Assembly: GCF_001613225.1 (NCBI RefSeq)
Contig: NZ_BDBY01000096.1
Location: forward strand, 1 to 64,000
Reading direction: 5' to 3'
Source: Nocardia pseudovaccinii NBRC 100343
GTDB lineage: Bacteria; Actinomycetota; Actinomycetes; Mycobacteriales; Mycobacteriaceae
Length of the DNA stretch: 64,000 nt
Position numbers and translations under genes: made by a program. Below the pieces are notes generated by a model. The model saw nothing but the letters and a program-made list of their open reading frames with translations. It did not search any database and was not told where the DNA came from. Below, piece after piece: positions 17,538 through 26,805 of this stretch (position 1 is the first letter of the stretch; each line of letters starts with the position of its first letter).

Positions 17538-17966
17538 ATGTCTATTCGAATGATCCGCAAACTGGCCACCGTGGCGGCGCTGGGGTTGCTCGGTGCAACC
17601 TTGCCGACCGGCACCGCGCACGCCGACGAGTTCTCCTTCACCTGGGACGAACTCCGCAGCGGCGACTGCCGAATGTACAGCGCGACCTGGACGGTGCGTT
17701 CCAACGGCACCGCCCACTTCGACGCAAACCTCATCTCCACCACCGGCGACGACGCCTGGCTCATGCATGCCGAACTGTTCGATCGAGACGACCTCTACCT
17801 CGCCAATCTCGTAGTCGCGGACCAGCCTGCCGACCCCGGCGATCGTGGCAAATTCGTGGTGAATCTGCCCTTCGCACATCGCGGCACCCACTGGATCACC
17901 GACGGGAAATTCGACAGCGCACTTTTCCCGCTGATCGATTCCATGAAGCTCCGCTCCCACTGCTGA
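17538..17966 (+). CDS. Small Sec-secreted protein (142 aa)
   Basis: GGGAGG lies 7 nt before ATG 17538. A signal peptide of about 30 residues ends in GTAHA before DEF. The mature domain of about 112 residues starts FSFTWDELRSGDCRMYSATW and ends in a Cys (KLRSHC), so Cys near its start and end could form a single disulfide. The text looks like an all-beta domain. It resembles small exported proteins of unknown role found across Streptomyces and Nocardia. It stands alone. Confidence 0.75.
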   Translation: MSIRMIRKLATVAALGLLGATLPTGTAHADEFSFTWDELRSGDCRMYSATWTVRSNGTAHFDANLISTTGDDAWLMHAELFDRDDLYLANLVVADQPADPGDRGKFVVNLPFAHRGTHWITDGKFDSALFPLIDSMKLRSHC

Positions 17967-18283
17967 TGACAATCCTGCCGGGGTGAGTGCGTTGGGACTC
18001 GATCTATGCGGTCTCGGGTCGACGGGGGCCGGTACTCCTCGATCGGGGTAGCCCGGATTCGTGCTCGTCATCCGCATTCGCCTGCGGGTACTTGACGAAA
18101 ATGGCTATCCCAGAACACGTGGCGACCACCGCGCCGCCGCTGGTTACCGCGAGGGTTATCGGGGCTGAATCCTTCTGACACTCTTCCTGGGTGGGTGTGG
18201 GCTACCACAATCGAACCGCCGTATCGGCTACGGTTCACGTCGCACCAACCTGCGTGATCCCTCATGTCGAGAGGTGAAGTCTG
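17967..18283. other. Upstream stretch of the TAP-like gene; no supported gene
   Basis: A roughly 65-codon minus-strand open stretch ending at 18004 holds a hydrophobic segment (ITLAVTSGGAVVATCSGIAI) but has no start codon. It may be a remnant of a membrane protein. The rest probably holds the promoter of the peptidase gene. Confidence 0.35.
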
Positions 18284-19840
18284 TTGTCGGTGAACCTGTT
18301 CTGGCGTTCGATGTCTGTAGCGGCGGTGTCCCTGCTGATGGCTGTCCCGGCGCACAGCCAGGCGGGCCCGGTGGACGACGCGCACCCGATAGGGTTGGAC
18401 CGGTTCTATCACCAGCGGCTCGAGTGGAAACCTTGCGGCGTCGAGAATGTCGACAAGGCTGGTGGCGAGTGCGCGGATGTACTGGTGCCGCTCGACTACG
18501 ACAATCCCGGCGATCGAACGATGACCGTGGCGATTTCGCGGGTGAAGGCCGGCGATCCGGTGCGGCGACGGGGAATTCTGCTGTCCAATCCGGGCGGCCC
18601 TGGTGCGGAGGGGCTGGACAGTCTGGATCTGCTCGGTGATGTGCTCTCGCCGGAGGTCTTGGCGAGTTACGACCTGATCGGCATGGATCCGCGCGGGGTC
18701 GGCGAATCCGGTCGGAGTCCGCGGTGTGGGTGGCCGGTAGGCGAGATGATTCGGTCGGCGGGTCTGGATCCGCTGGGTTTCGTGCACGACACCGTTCAGT
18801 CCGCGGGGATGGCCGCGACCTGCCTGATTCGTGATCCGAACAAGCTGAGGCAGTTCACCACTCGCAACACCGCGCGTGACATAGACATTGTGCGAGGCGC
18901 CCTGGGTGAGGAGAAGGTCAACTTCTACGGCGTGTCCTATGGCACCTACCTCGGTGCCGTGTTCACGCAGATGTTCCCCGAGAGGAGTGACCGCGTCGTG
19001 CTCGATAGCTCGATCGACCCGGACCGGTATTGGGAGGGCTTGGTTCAGGATTGGGGTCCAGCAGATGAGATCGCGCTGGACGACTGGGCGGGCTGGGTTT
19101 CCGGTCGGGATGGCGAGTTCCGGCTCGGTGCGACTCCGCAGCAGGTGCGAGCGAAGATCGAGGAGCTCGTTCGAATCGCCGCACGCCAACCCATTGTCAT
19201 CGATGGGTTTGCCATCGACGATCACTGGCTTCCGTTCGTCCTACACGGATTGCTGATGAACTTCCGGCTGAACGAAGCGATGGCCGCCACCGTGCGGGAG
19301 ATCGCCGACGCTGCGGGCGGTCCGCCCACTACATCGCGAACACCCCGGCTTCGCGCCATCGTGGAGGCGCTGCGCGACAACGAGAACTCGGTGCTGGCGC
19401 AGATCGCCTGCGGCGATGTCGGGGCACCGATTGATCCGACCTGGTACTGGCGCAACATCGAAGAGACCCGCGCCACGCAGCCGGTGTTCGGCGCGCTGGC
19501 GAACAACATGCAGCCGTGCGCCTTCTGGCCTCGACCGGTCGAGCCTCCGACTGTCATCCGGAATTCGGTGCCCGCGCTCATCTTGCAGGCGACGGGAGAT
19601 CCCCGAACTCCTTATGCCCATGGCGTCCGATTGCATCAGGACATGTCCGAGTCACGGATGGTGACGCTGCAGGATGTCCGTATCCACATGACATTCCGGC
19701 CCGAACTGAGCAACTGCGTGAACGACGCGATCAACACATACTTCAGCGTGGGGACCATGCCGGATACAGACATCACCTGCTACGCGGATGCAGAAGCCGC
19801 AGACCGGACTCGCGCCGTCTCCCTGCCGGGCACCACCTGA
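18284..19840 (+). CDS. Secreted alpha/beta hydrolase, TAP-like peptidase
   Basis: The 518-residue product is of the tripeptidyl-aminopeptidase/SlpD-like family: N-terminal signal peptide, ILLSNPGGPGAEG oxyanion region, YDLIGMDPRGVGES, nucleophile elbow YGVSYGTYLG (Ser near 217), Asp in TGDPRTP (about 439) and His in DVRIHMTF (about 468). The usual C-terminal TAP domain is present. The start is TTG 18284, since GAGGTGAAG is correctly spaced for it and no ATG fits. Such enzymes cleave short peptides or esters outside the cell. It stands alone and converges on the hemerythrin gene. Confidence 0.85.
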   Translation: MSVNLFWRSMSVAAVSLLMAVPAHSQAGPVDDAHPIGLDRFYHQRLEWKPCGVENVDKAGGECADVLVPLDYDNPGDRTMTVAISRVKAGDPVRRRGILLSNPGGPGAEGLDSLDLLGDVLSPEVLASYDLIGMDPRGVGESGRSPRCGWPVGEMIRSAGLDPLGFVHDTVQSAGMAATCLIRDPNKLRQFTTRNTARDIDIVRGALGEEKVNFYGVSYGTYLGAVFTQMFPERSDRVVLDSSIDPDRYWEGLVQDWGPADEIALDDWAGWVSGRDGEFRLGATPQQVRAKIEELVRIAARQPIVIDGFAIDDHWLPFVLHGLLMNFRLNEAMAATVREIADAAGGPPTTSRTPRLRAIVEALRDNENSVLAQIACGDVGAPIDPTWYWRNIEETRATQPVFGALANNMQPCAFWPRPVEPPTVIRNSVPALILQATGDPRTPYAHGVRLHQDMSESRMVTLQDVRIHMTFRPELSNCVNDAINTYFSVGTMPDTDITCYADAEAADRTRAVSLPGTT

Positions 19841-20013
19841 ACCGTCGAGCTGGGCGAATGGTCTGATCGGTGCTCACCGTTTTTGGCTGTTTTCCAGCCG
19901 CTCACGTCCTGCAGACGGCCCGGGTGATCAGAAATCTTCGTGCCTGGCGCGATGCTCTGTCGGACAGCGATCATCCCGGACCCGCCAGCGGTGTCCAGGT
20001 GCCGGTAATAGCT

Positions 20014-20568
20014 TCAGTGCGAGCGCATGTCGCGAAGGACGTCCCGTGCTCGGTCGAATACGGCCAGCGGTGGGCTCATCACGAGGTTGGCCAGACCGGT
20101 CTCGCCCGCATGAGGGTGCGGGCGGGTCGGGGCGAGTCTCTCGGCGGCGCGCACCATGCCGGCCCAGCGTTCGAGTTGGTTGACCGAGAACTGTTTGAGC
20201 AGGAAGGGGAATTCCTCGGTCTCCTCGTGTGCGGCATGTGCGGAGACCTTATCGGCGAATGCGGCGAGCTTCGCATCGAAATCCGGATGGTCGACACCCA
20301 TGTCGTACAGGTCGGCCAGTGCGTGCTTCACCGCGTTTTCCTCGGCCAATCTCGGGCCGATGATGTCATCGGCGCCGAAAGCCGCGCGCCGCGCCACCGC
20401 ATGCACGACCTCCTCCTCGGCGGTTTCGTGTACCGCGAGTAGGCGCACCAACTCGGTGAACAGTTCCCGCTTATCGTCCTGGCCCGATCTCAGCTTCTCG
20501 AGCAGGCGCCGGATCTGCTCATGCTGGTCGGTCAGCAGATCGATCACATTCTGATCCAGCTTTCCCAT
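20014..20568 (-). CDS. Hemerythrin-domain protein
   Basis: The 184-aa product contains an HHE four-helix domain with the expected metal ligands: DQHEQIRRLLEKL, LLAVHETAEEEVVHAV, LADLYDMGVDHPDF, and AHAAHEETEEFPFL. Such proteins bind a di-iron centre and are linked to oxygen, NO or oxidative-stress sensing. The start is taken as ATG 20568 (MGKLDQN) because GAGGTG lies 4 nt upstream; an in-frame ATG at 20580 precedes it without a site. The protein is cytoplasmic and monocistronic, divergent from the decarboxylase gene. Confidence 0.85.
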   Translation of the reverse strand: MGKLDQNVIDLLTDQHEQIRRLLEKLRSGQDDKRELFTELVRLLAVHETAEEEVVHAVARRAAFGADDIIGPRLAEENAVKHALADLYDMGVDHPDFDAKLAAFADKVSAHAAHEETEEFPFLLKQFSVNQLERWAGMVRAAERLAPTRPHPHAGETGLANLVMSPPLAVFDRARDVLRDMRSH

Positions 20569-20688
20569 CGTGCACCTCATTTCTGCGGCGGAGTACTACA
20601 CATCTTCCTCCGAAGGCCGACCAGCGCGCCACGGGCAAACTCGCCACCGAGTTCGTTTGCTACCTGCGCCCCTGGGTAGATCGGCACT

Positions 20689-22149
20689 ATGGACCATGCC
20701 GGAGCCCCATTACTCGATGCCCTGGTCGAATACCGTGAGCTGGGCCGATACGGTTTCACCCCGCCCGGCCACCGACAGGGCCGCGGCGCGGACGAACGCG
20801 TGCGACGCATCCTCGGCGCCGAGACATTCGGTTCGGATGTTCTCGGCAACAGCGGACTCGACGACCGCCGGGCAAGCGGTGGCTACCTGGCGCGTGCCGA
20901 GGAGTTGATGGCCGACGCGGTCGGCGCCGACTACGCCTTCTTCTCGACCTGCGGTAGCTCGCTGTCGGTCAAGGCGGCGATGATGGCCGTCGCGGGAGGT
21001 TCACCGGGGCTGCTGGTGGCGCGCGACAGCCACAAGTCGATCGTCGCCGGTTTGATCTTCTCCGGTGTACAGCCGCGCTGGATATCCCCGCGATGGGATG
21101 CGGCGCGGCACCTGTCCCATCCGCCGTCGCCCGAGCAGATCCGCGAGACCTGGGAGCGCTATCCGGATGCGTCGGGGGCCTTGATCGTCAGCCCGAGTCC
21201 GTACGGAACGTGCGCCGATATCCGGGGTATCGCCGAGGTGTGCCATGAGCGCGGCAAGCCGCTCATCGTGGATGAGGCGTGGGGCGCGCATCTGCCGTTC
21301 CACGACGAATTGCCTACGTGGGCAATGGATGCGGGCGCGGATGTCTGTGTGGTCAGTGTGCACAAGATGGGCAGCGGATTCGAGCAGGGTTCGGTCTTCC
21401 ATCTGCAGGGCGACCTGGTCGAACGCGAACGTCTATCGGCATGCGCCGATCTGTTGATGACCACCAGCCCGAATGTCATGGTGTACGCCGCATTGGACGG
21501 GTGGCGACGTCAGATGGTCGAGCACGGTAGCGAATTGCTCGGCGCCGCACTGAAATTGGCCGGACAACTACGCGCCGATATCGAGGACATTCCGGGATTG
21601 CACGTACTGGAGGACGAGTTGCTCGGCGCCGAGGCCTCGCACGACCTGGACCGGATGCAGGTCCTCATCGATGTCGACGAGCTCGGGCTGTCCGGCTATC
21701 AGTGCGCCGACTGGCTTCGGGAGAACGCGCGCATCGATGTCGGACTGAGCGATCACCGCCGGATCATGGCGACACTGTCGATGGCCGATGACGAGTCGAC
21801 CACCAGGCGGCTGCTCGATGCGCTGCTGTCGCTGAGCGCGGCGGCCCCGGAAATCCCCGCGCCGGAAGCGATTCGACTTCCCGATCCGCAAGACCTCGAA
21901 CTCGAAACCACGATGCTCCCCCGCGACGCGTTCTTCGGCGCCGTCGATACGGTCGAGATGAAGGCCGGTGCCGGGCGGATTGTCGCCGAGCAGCTCACGC
22001 CGTATCCGCCCGGCATACCGGTCGCGGTTCCCGGGGAGCGGCTGAACGAGGCGGTTCTCGATTACCTGGTCACGGGGGTTCGTGCCGGAATGGTGGTGCC
22101 GGATGCCGCCGACAGTTCGATGCGGACGATCCGGGTGGTCGCGGACTGA
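20689..22149 (+). CDS. Orn/Lys/Arg-type PLP decarboxylase
   Basis: The 486-residue product is a fold-type I PLP enzyme of the Orn/Lys/Arg decarboxylase major-domain family. It has the GRYGFTPPGHRQGRG substrate-side motif, FFSTCGSSLSVKAAMMAV, LIVDEAWGAHLPFH (Asp for the PLP ring nitrogen), and SVHKMGSGFEQGSVF with the Schiff-base Lys near residue 225. The C-terminal domain is short, as in the SpeA/LdcC-related actinobacterial group. It should decarboxylate a basic amino acid to a diamine; which one cannot be told. No strong ribosome site is visible. It is divergent from the hemerythrin gene. Confidence 0.85.
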   Translation: MDHAGAPLLDALVEYRELGRYGFTPPGHRQGRGADERVRRILGAETFGSDVLGNSGLDDRRASGGYLARAEELMADAVGADYAFFSTCGSSLSVKAAMMAVAGGSPGLLVARDSHKSIVAGLIFSGVQPRWISPRWDAARHLSHPPSPEQIRETWERYPDASGALIVSPSPYGTCADIRGIAEVCHERGKPLIVDEAWGAHLPFHDELPTWAMDAGADVCVVSVHKMGSGFEQGSVFHLQGDLVERERLSACADLLMTTSPNVMVYAALDGWRRQMVEHGSELLGAALKLAGQLRADIEDIPGLHVLEDELLGAEASHDLDRMQVLIDVDELGLSGYQCADWLRENARIDVGLSDHRRIMATLSMADDESTTRRLLDALLSLSAAAPEIPAPEAIRLPDPQDLELETTMLPRDAFFGAVDTVEMKAGAGRIVAEQLTPYPPGIPVAVPGERLNEAVLDYLVTGVRAGMVVPDAADSSMRTIRVVAD

Positions 22150-22158
22150 CGCGCCGAA

Positions 22159-23625
22159 TCAACTCGGCTCCGTCCGGCGGAACAGCGTCAACGTCGCGGG
22201 GCGGCTGGTGAAGGAGAAGTCGTTGCCGCGGTGCTCGACCTCGCCGTCGGTGGCCAGCGCGACCGGGCCACCGTCGACGTGCACGGTCAGCCGGTCGGCG
22301 CGGCGGTTGACGTAGGTCGCGGAGCGGTCGAGAGTGCCGGTGAGGGTGGCCCAGATCAGGCGGGTTCGGGAAAACGGCAGGTCCGCGCGCAGATATCGGA
22401 TATCCAGGGTGCCGTGACGCAGTGCGGGACGCGACATGGGGATCTGGTGGGCGGGGCGGTAGTGGCCGTTGCCGACGAACAGCATCCAGATGGCGGTGCG
22501 GGTGCCGTCGATGGTCGTCGGTAGCGGCTGGGCCCGAAACAGCACACGTACCATGGCTATTCCCGCGGCGGGCCATTTGCCCAGGCGCGGCTCCCAGTGT
22601 TCGCGGATGCGGACGAAGTCGGGATAGCCGCCCAGGCTTGCGGTATTGACGAAGGTTCGCGGCGCGAGTCCGTCGGATCGCACCTCGGCGGTATCGGTGC
22701 GGACCGCGTCGCCGGATTCCAGTGCGGCCAGGGTGTGCTCGGGGCGCTCGACCCCGGTGTCGCGGGCGAAATGGTTGAGGGTGCCACCGGCGAATACCGC
22801 CAGAGGCAGCCGGTGCTCGACCGCGACGGCCGCGACGGCCGAAACTGTTCCGTCGCCGCCGAATACGCCGAGGGCGGCGATATCGTGGCGGCGGGCGCGT
22901 TCGTCGAGCTGGGCGGTGAGGTCATCGGTCACCGCCAGAACTTCAGCGGCTGGCAGGTTTTCGTGTAGTAACTGCAGTTGCTCCGAGCCGCCGCTGCCCG
23001 AATCCGTATTGATGACGAGCAGCAGCCCGAATCCGTTGTGCATAGCGGTGATTCGTTCACGCGGACCCAGCTCGGCGGGCTCATCGTCGCGCTGCGCCCA
23101 CCAACGCCGGGTACCGAGGGCGATCGCACTGCCGAGTGCCGCGCCCGCGATCACATCGGAGGGCCAATGCACGCCGATATGCACGCGTGAATAGCCGACG
23201 GCCGCCGCTATCGGCGCGACGACGACCGCGGCGGCCGGGGATTCGAGGGCGACGCCGGTTGCGAAGGCCGCAGCGGAGGCTGAGTGGCCGGAGGGGAATG
23301 AGGAGGACACCGGCGGTTTCACCAGCCGTCGCACGAAGGGCACCGACTCGTCCGGCGGTCGGCGGCGTGGGAACAGCGGCTTCGCAATGCCGTTTGCCAC
23401 CGAACTGGCCAATGCGACCGACAGGAGCCCGCGCACAGCCGCCCGTCGCGGTACTCGGCCACCCATCGACATCAGCGCCGCCACGACCAGCCACAGGCGA
23501 CTGTGGTCGGCGCTCACACTCAATGTCCGCAGGAACCGATCGGCAGGGGTCGGCCGCACCCGCGCACTGCGCGCCACCAGCCACGCGTCCACGTGACGCG
23601 AGAGCTTCGGTGACTGCTTGCGCAT
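22159..23625 (-). CDS. PAP2 phosphatase-diacylglycerol kinase fusion
   Basis: The N-terminal 200 residues are a PAP2-type membrane phosphatase (KPLFPRRRPPDES, SSFPSGHSASAAAF, SRVHIGVHWPSDV), with the catalytic His residues and several transmembrane segments. The C-terminal 290 residues are a diacylglycerol/sphingosine-kinase-like domain (FGVFGGDGTVSAVA-type motif near residue 257, AGGTLNHFARD). Fusions like this are widespread in actinobacteria and are thought to recycle undecaprenyl or phosphatidyl lipids. I use ATG 23625 (MRKQSPK); the frame is open to ATG 23661. It converges on the decarboxylase with a 9-bp gap. Confidence 0.85.
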   Translation of the reverse strand: MRKQSPKLSRHVDAWLVARSARVRPTPADRFLRTLSVSADHSRLWLVVAALMSMGGRVPRRAAVRGLLSVALASSVANGIAKPLFPRRRPPDESVPFVRRLVKPPVSSSFPSGHSASAAAFATGVALESPAAAVVVAPIAAAVGYSRVHIGVHWPSDVIAGAALGSAIALGTRRWWAQRDDEPAELGPRERITAMHNGFGLLLVINTDSGSGGSEQLQLLHENLPAAEVLAVTDDLTAQLDERARRHDIAALGVFGGDGTVSAVAAVAVEHRLPLAVFAGGTLNHFARDTGVERPEHTLAALESGDAVRTDTAEVRSDGLAPRTFVNTASLGGYPDFVRIREHWEPRLGKWPAAGIAMVRVLFRAQPLPTTIDGTRTAIWMLFVGNGHYRPAHQIPMSRPALRHGTLDIRYLRADLPFSRTRLIWATLTGTLDRSATYVNRRADRLTVHVDGGPVALATDGEVEHRGNDFSFTSRPATLTLFRRTEPS

Positions 23626-23721
23626 GCCCACAAGGCTATCCGGCCAGGCGCGGTCAGCCACGGCAGTTCAGGCCGCAACCCTCGCTTCAGGCCGTTGAAC
23701 TGGGATAACACCGATCAGCCC

Positions 23722-23727
23722 TTGACA
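23722..23727 (+). promoter_or_regulatory. -35 box for the BVMO operon
   Basis: A consensus TTGACA lies 17 nt before AATCAT (23745-23750), a weak -10 that is buried inside the palindrome at 23743-23777. A repressor bound there would block RNA polymerase. Confidence 0.45.
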
Positions 23728-23742
23728 CACACCAACCATAAA

Positions 23743-23777
23743 GGAATCATCTGATTCCATTGGAATCGGATGATTCC
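23743..23777. promoter_or_regulatory. 35-bp palindromic operator
   Basis: GGAATCATCTGATTCCA, a central T, then TGGAATCGGATGATTCC form an inverted repeat with 17-bp arms and one mismatch. Each arm itself contains a smaller inverted pair (GGAATC..GATTCC), so four half-sites are present, as in operators that bind two TetR dimers. It lies 33 nt before the BVMO start and overlaps the likely promoter. The TetR gene at the end of the same operon is the probable ligand-controlled repressor. Confidence 0.75.
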
Positions 23778-23809
23778 AATGAGTGCGGGACTCGCTCGGA
23801 GGAGTGCAG

Positions 23810-25285
23810 ATGGATCAGCCGACCACGCGACCCGACCATGTACCGATCGTTGTAATAGGTGCCGGGTTCGCGGGTATCGGATTGGCGGTGAAGCTGCGCG
23901 AGGCCGGTTTCCACGACTTCGTCATCCTCGAACGCGGCACCGACCTCGGTGGCACCTGGAGCGCCAACACCTACCCCGGCTGTGCGTGCGACGTGCCTTC
24001 GATGCTGTATTCGTATTCCTTCGCCCCGAACCCGAATTGGTCCCGCCGCTACGGCACGCAGCCGGAGATCCTCGACTACTTGCGCGGAGTGGCGAACAAA
24101 TACGATGTGCCGCAACATATTCGGTACGGCACAGAGGTGCTCGACGCCGCGTGGGACGAAGCCGCCGGACAGTGGCGCATCCGTACCGGGCAGGGGTCAT
24201 TGACCGCCGACGTGCTGGTTTCGGCGATCGGTCCGTTCAGCGAGGCACAGATCCCCCGCCTCCCCGGTATCCCGAACTTCACCGGCACTCAGTTCCATTC
24301 CCTGCACTGGGATCACGACCACGATCTGACCGGTGAGCGGGTTGCGGTGATCGGCACCGGCGCGTCCGCGGTGCAGTTCATTCCGGAGATCCAGCCCATG
24401 GTGCAACGGCTCACGGTTTTCCAGCGTTCCGCGCCGTGGATCGTCCCGCGCATGGATTGGGCGACCAGCACGGTCGAGCGCACACTCTTGCGTCGGATGC
24501 CGTTGCTGGGCAAGACGATCCGCGCCGCGTACTTCACCGGCATCGAGGGATTCGGGCTGGTCGGGTTCGTGGACAAGCGGTTCCGTCATCCGTTCGAGGC
24601 GCTGGGCCGATTGCAGCTGCGCCGCCAGGTTCCCGATCCGCGACTGCGCCGAAAGCTGACGCCCGACTACATGATCGGCTGCAAACGCGCGATCTTCTCC
24701 GACGCCTACTACCCCGCGCTGTCCAAGCCCAATGTCGAGGTGGAGACCGCCGGGATCGCCGAGGTCCGGCCACGATCGATCGTCACCGTGGACGGCACCG
24801 AACACGAGGTCGACACGATCATCTGGGGCACCGGTTTCGGTGTGCCGCCACGGATATTCGAGGCCATCCACGACACCGGGGGACGCACACTCGCACAGCT
24901 GTATCGCGAGCGCCCGCGCAGCTATCTGGGCACCACCGTCACCGGATTTCCGAACTTCTTCACCACCCTCGGCCCGTTCGGCGCGGCCGGGAACCAGTCG
25001 GCGATCTTCATGATCGAGGCCCAGATCCGCTACATCGTGGACGCGGTAAAACATGTGCGCGACAACGAACTTCGCCGTATCGAGGTACGACCGCAGGTGC
25101 AGCGGGACTTCGTCGAGGAGATGGAGCGGCGCAGCCGCGACACGGTATGGGTGACCGGTGGCTGTCGCAGCTACTATCAGACCGCCGACGGCCATCACAA
25201 TGCCGGGCTGTATCCGAATTGGAGCTTCGAATACGCCAAGCGCACCATGCGATTCGATTCCGACGCCTACCTGATCGAGGCATGA
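23810..25285 (+). CDS. Flavin monooxygenase, Baeyer-Villiger type
   Basis: The 491-aa product has the FAD Rossmann motif near the N-terminus (IVVIGAGFAGIGLAVKL) and the BVMO fingerprint FTGTQFHSLHWDHD (about residue 157), where the FxGxxxHxxxW pattern is complete. The NADPH-binding Rossmann motif VIGTGASAVQFIPEI follows, near 182. GTNVSAP-like and W-rich C-terminal blocks complete the fold. It should insert oxygen next to a ketone, using NADPH and O2. I chose ATG 23810 because GGAGGAG is 5 nt upstream. The gene overlaps the following SDR by ATGA. Substrate is unknown; the adjacent SDR and carboxylic acid reductase suggest alcohol/aldehyde/ketone conversion. Confidence 0.9.
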   Translation: MDQPTTRPDHVPIVVIGAGFAGIGLAVKLREAGFHDFVILERGTDLGGTWSANTYPGCACDVPSMLYSYSFAPNPNWSRRYGTQPEILDYLRGVANKYDVPQHIRYGTEVLDAAWDEAAGQWRIRTGQGSLTADVLVSAIGPFSEAQIPRLPGIPNFTGTQFHSLHWDHDHDLTGERVAVIGTGASAVQFIPEIQPMVQRLTVFQRSAPWIVPRMDWATSTVERTLLRRMPLLGKTIRAAYFTGIEGFGLVGFVDKRFRHPFEALGRLQLRRQVPDPRLRRKLTPDYMIGCKRAIFSDAYYPALSKPNVEVETAGIAEVRPRSIVTVDGTEHEVDTIIWGTGFGVPPRIFEAIHDTGGRTLAQLYRERPRSYLGTTVTGFPNFFTTLGPFGAAGNQSAIFMIEAQIRYIVDAVKHVRDNELRRIEVRPQVQRDFVEEMERRSRDTVWVTGGCRSYYQTADGHHNAGLYPNWSFEYAKRTMRFDSDAYLIEA

Positions 25286-26169
25286 TGAACCTGCTGCGGC
25301 TGCTGCCGACCAATGACACCTTCGATGTGGCCGACAAGGTGGTGGTGATCACCGGCGCCGGACGCGGCATCGGTGCGGAACTGGCGCAAATCCTGCACCG
25401 CCGCCGCGCGCGGGTCGTCATGCTCGATCTCGACGAGGACAAGGTACGCACCGCCGCGGCCCGATTGGGGTCACGCGCGGTTCCACTGCGCGCCGATGTC
25501 GCCGACCGCGACAGCATGGTCGCCGCCACGGCGACGGTACGTGACCGCTTCGGCCGGATCGATCTCGTGGTCGCCAATGCCGGTATCACCCCGGTACCCG
25601 CCACCCTGCGCACGATGGACCCCGCAGATTTCGATCGGGTCATCGGAGTCAATCTGACCGGTGTCTTCAACACTGTTCGACCGGCCCTCGACGATATCGT
25701 CGCCTCCGGCGGCCACGTCGTCGTGGTCTCCTCATGCGCGGCGTTCGCGCCCGGCATGGGCGGCTCCCCGTACATGATCAGCAAGGCCGGGGTCGAACAG
25801 CTCGGCCGCGCGTTGCGGGTCGAACTCGCCGCATCCGGGGCCACCGCCGGAGTCGCCTATTTCGGCATCGTCGAGACCGCCATGACCCACCACACGCTCG
25901 ACGACGACGAATTCGGCCGCGCGGCCGATGCCATGCTGCCCTGGCCGCTCAACCAGCGCATCAGCGCCGCCCAGGCCGCACTGGCCGTCGCCGACGGCAT
26001 CGCCCATCGCGCCCCGCGCATCATCGCACCCCGCGTCTGGGAGCCCTATGCCCTGCTGCGCGGTGCCGTCAACGTGCTGATGGACCGGTACCTCAGCACC
26101 GACGAACAGCTGCGGGTCCTGCTCCGCAAGCTGGAACAACGCCCGCGCAGCGAGTCCAACCGCGCATGA
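25282..26169 (+). CDS. Short-chain dehydrogenase/reductase
   Basis: The 295-residue product has the cofactor motif VVITGAGRGIGAELA, an acidic VVMLDLDED after beta-2 suggesting NAD preference, NAGI, VVVVSSCAAF and the catalytic YMISK (about residue 164). It starts at ATG 25282, overlapping the BVMO stop by 4 nt; a second ATG follows at once. The C-terminal extension of about 40 residues (WEPYALLRGAVNVLMDRYL) resembles that of SDRs commonly paired with BVMOs, which oxidise an alcohol to the ketone the BVMO uses. Confidence 0.9.
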   Translation: MMNLLRLLPTNDTFDVADKVVVITGAGRGIGAELAQILHRRRARVVMLDLDEDKVRTAAARLGSRAVPLRADVADRDSMVAATATVRDRFGRIDLVVANAGITPVPATLRTMDPADFDRVIGVNLTGVFNTVRPALDDIVASGGHVVVVSSCAAFAPGMGGSPYMISKAGVEQLGRALRVELAASGATAGVAYFGIVETAMTHHTLDDDEFGRAADAMLPWPLNQRISAAQAALAVADGIAHRAPRIIAPRVWEPYALLRGAVNVLMDRYLSTDEQLRVLLRKLEQRPRSESNRA

Positions 26170-26181
26170 CATGATCCAACC

Positions 26182-26805
26182 GTGACTTCGTCTGCCACCA
26201 CCTGGCGCGGCAGCACCATGGCCAGCCGCGCCGCCGAGCGCCGCGAACAACTCGTGCGCGCCGGCTACGCGCTGCTCGGCGGCGAGGGCGCGGCGGCGAC
26301 CACCATGCGGGCGGTGTGCCGTGCAGCGGGCCTGAGCCTGCGCTACTTCTACGAGAACTTCGCCGATCGCGAAGCCCTGCTCATCGAGGTCTACGACCAG
26401 ACCGCACACGGGCTCATCGACGCCGTCACCACGCGGCTGGCCGACGCACCCGACGACGAAACCGCCCGTACCCGTGCGGCTTTCGACGCGGCGGCGCAGT
26501 ATTTCGCGGACGATCCGCGCCGCGGCCGGATCATGTTCCGCGAAACCCTCGCCGATGACACCCTGCGGGCACGCGGCGCCGACGCACTCCCCGCCTTCGT
26601 CACGCTCGTCGCCGCGCAACTGGCACCGGTGCAGGCCGCGCGCTTCGCTACCGCACCGGGCCGGATTCCGCTGCCGGTCAGTGCGATATCCGGCGCACTC
26701 GTCGCACTGTTCCTCGATTGGCTCGACGGCGATGTCGAGGCCAATCGCGACGCGGTGGTCGACTACGCCACTCGACTCACCATTACCGTTCTCGAGCTCA
26801 CCTGA
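26182..26805 (+). CDS. TetR-family regulator
   Basis: The product of about 207 residues has a TetR N-terminal domain (RREQLVRAGYALLGGEGAAA, TMRAVCRAAGLSLRYFYENF), followed by a helical ligand domain (MFRETLADDTLRARGADALP). GTG 26182 is the annotated start; ATG 26218 (MASRAAERR) is also possible. It is 12 nt after the SDR, so it belongs to the same operon. The unusually clear 35-bp palindrome upstream of the operon is the likely operator, giving simple autorepression. It ends one base before the end of the convergent CAR gene. Confidence 0.85.
   Translation: MTSSATTWRGSTMASRAAERREQLVRAGYALLGGEGAAATTMRAVCRAAGLSLRYFYENFADREALLIEVYDQTAHGLIDAVTTRLADAPDDETARTRAAFDAAAQYFADDPRRGRIMFRETLADDTLRARGADALPAFVTLVAAQLAPVQAARFATAPGRIPLPVSAISGALVALFLDWLDGDVEANRDAVVDYATRLTITVLELT

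Noticed and set aside
24436-25281. Upstream half of the long frame containing the SDR
   Set aside because: Arg/His-rich shadow of the BVMO gene; the SDR begins at the ATGA overlap at 25282.
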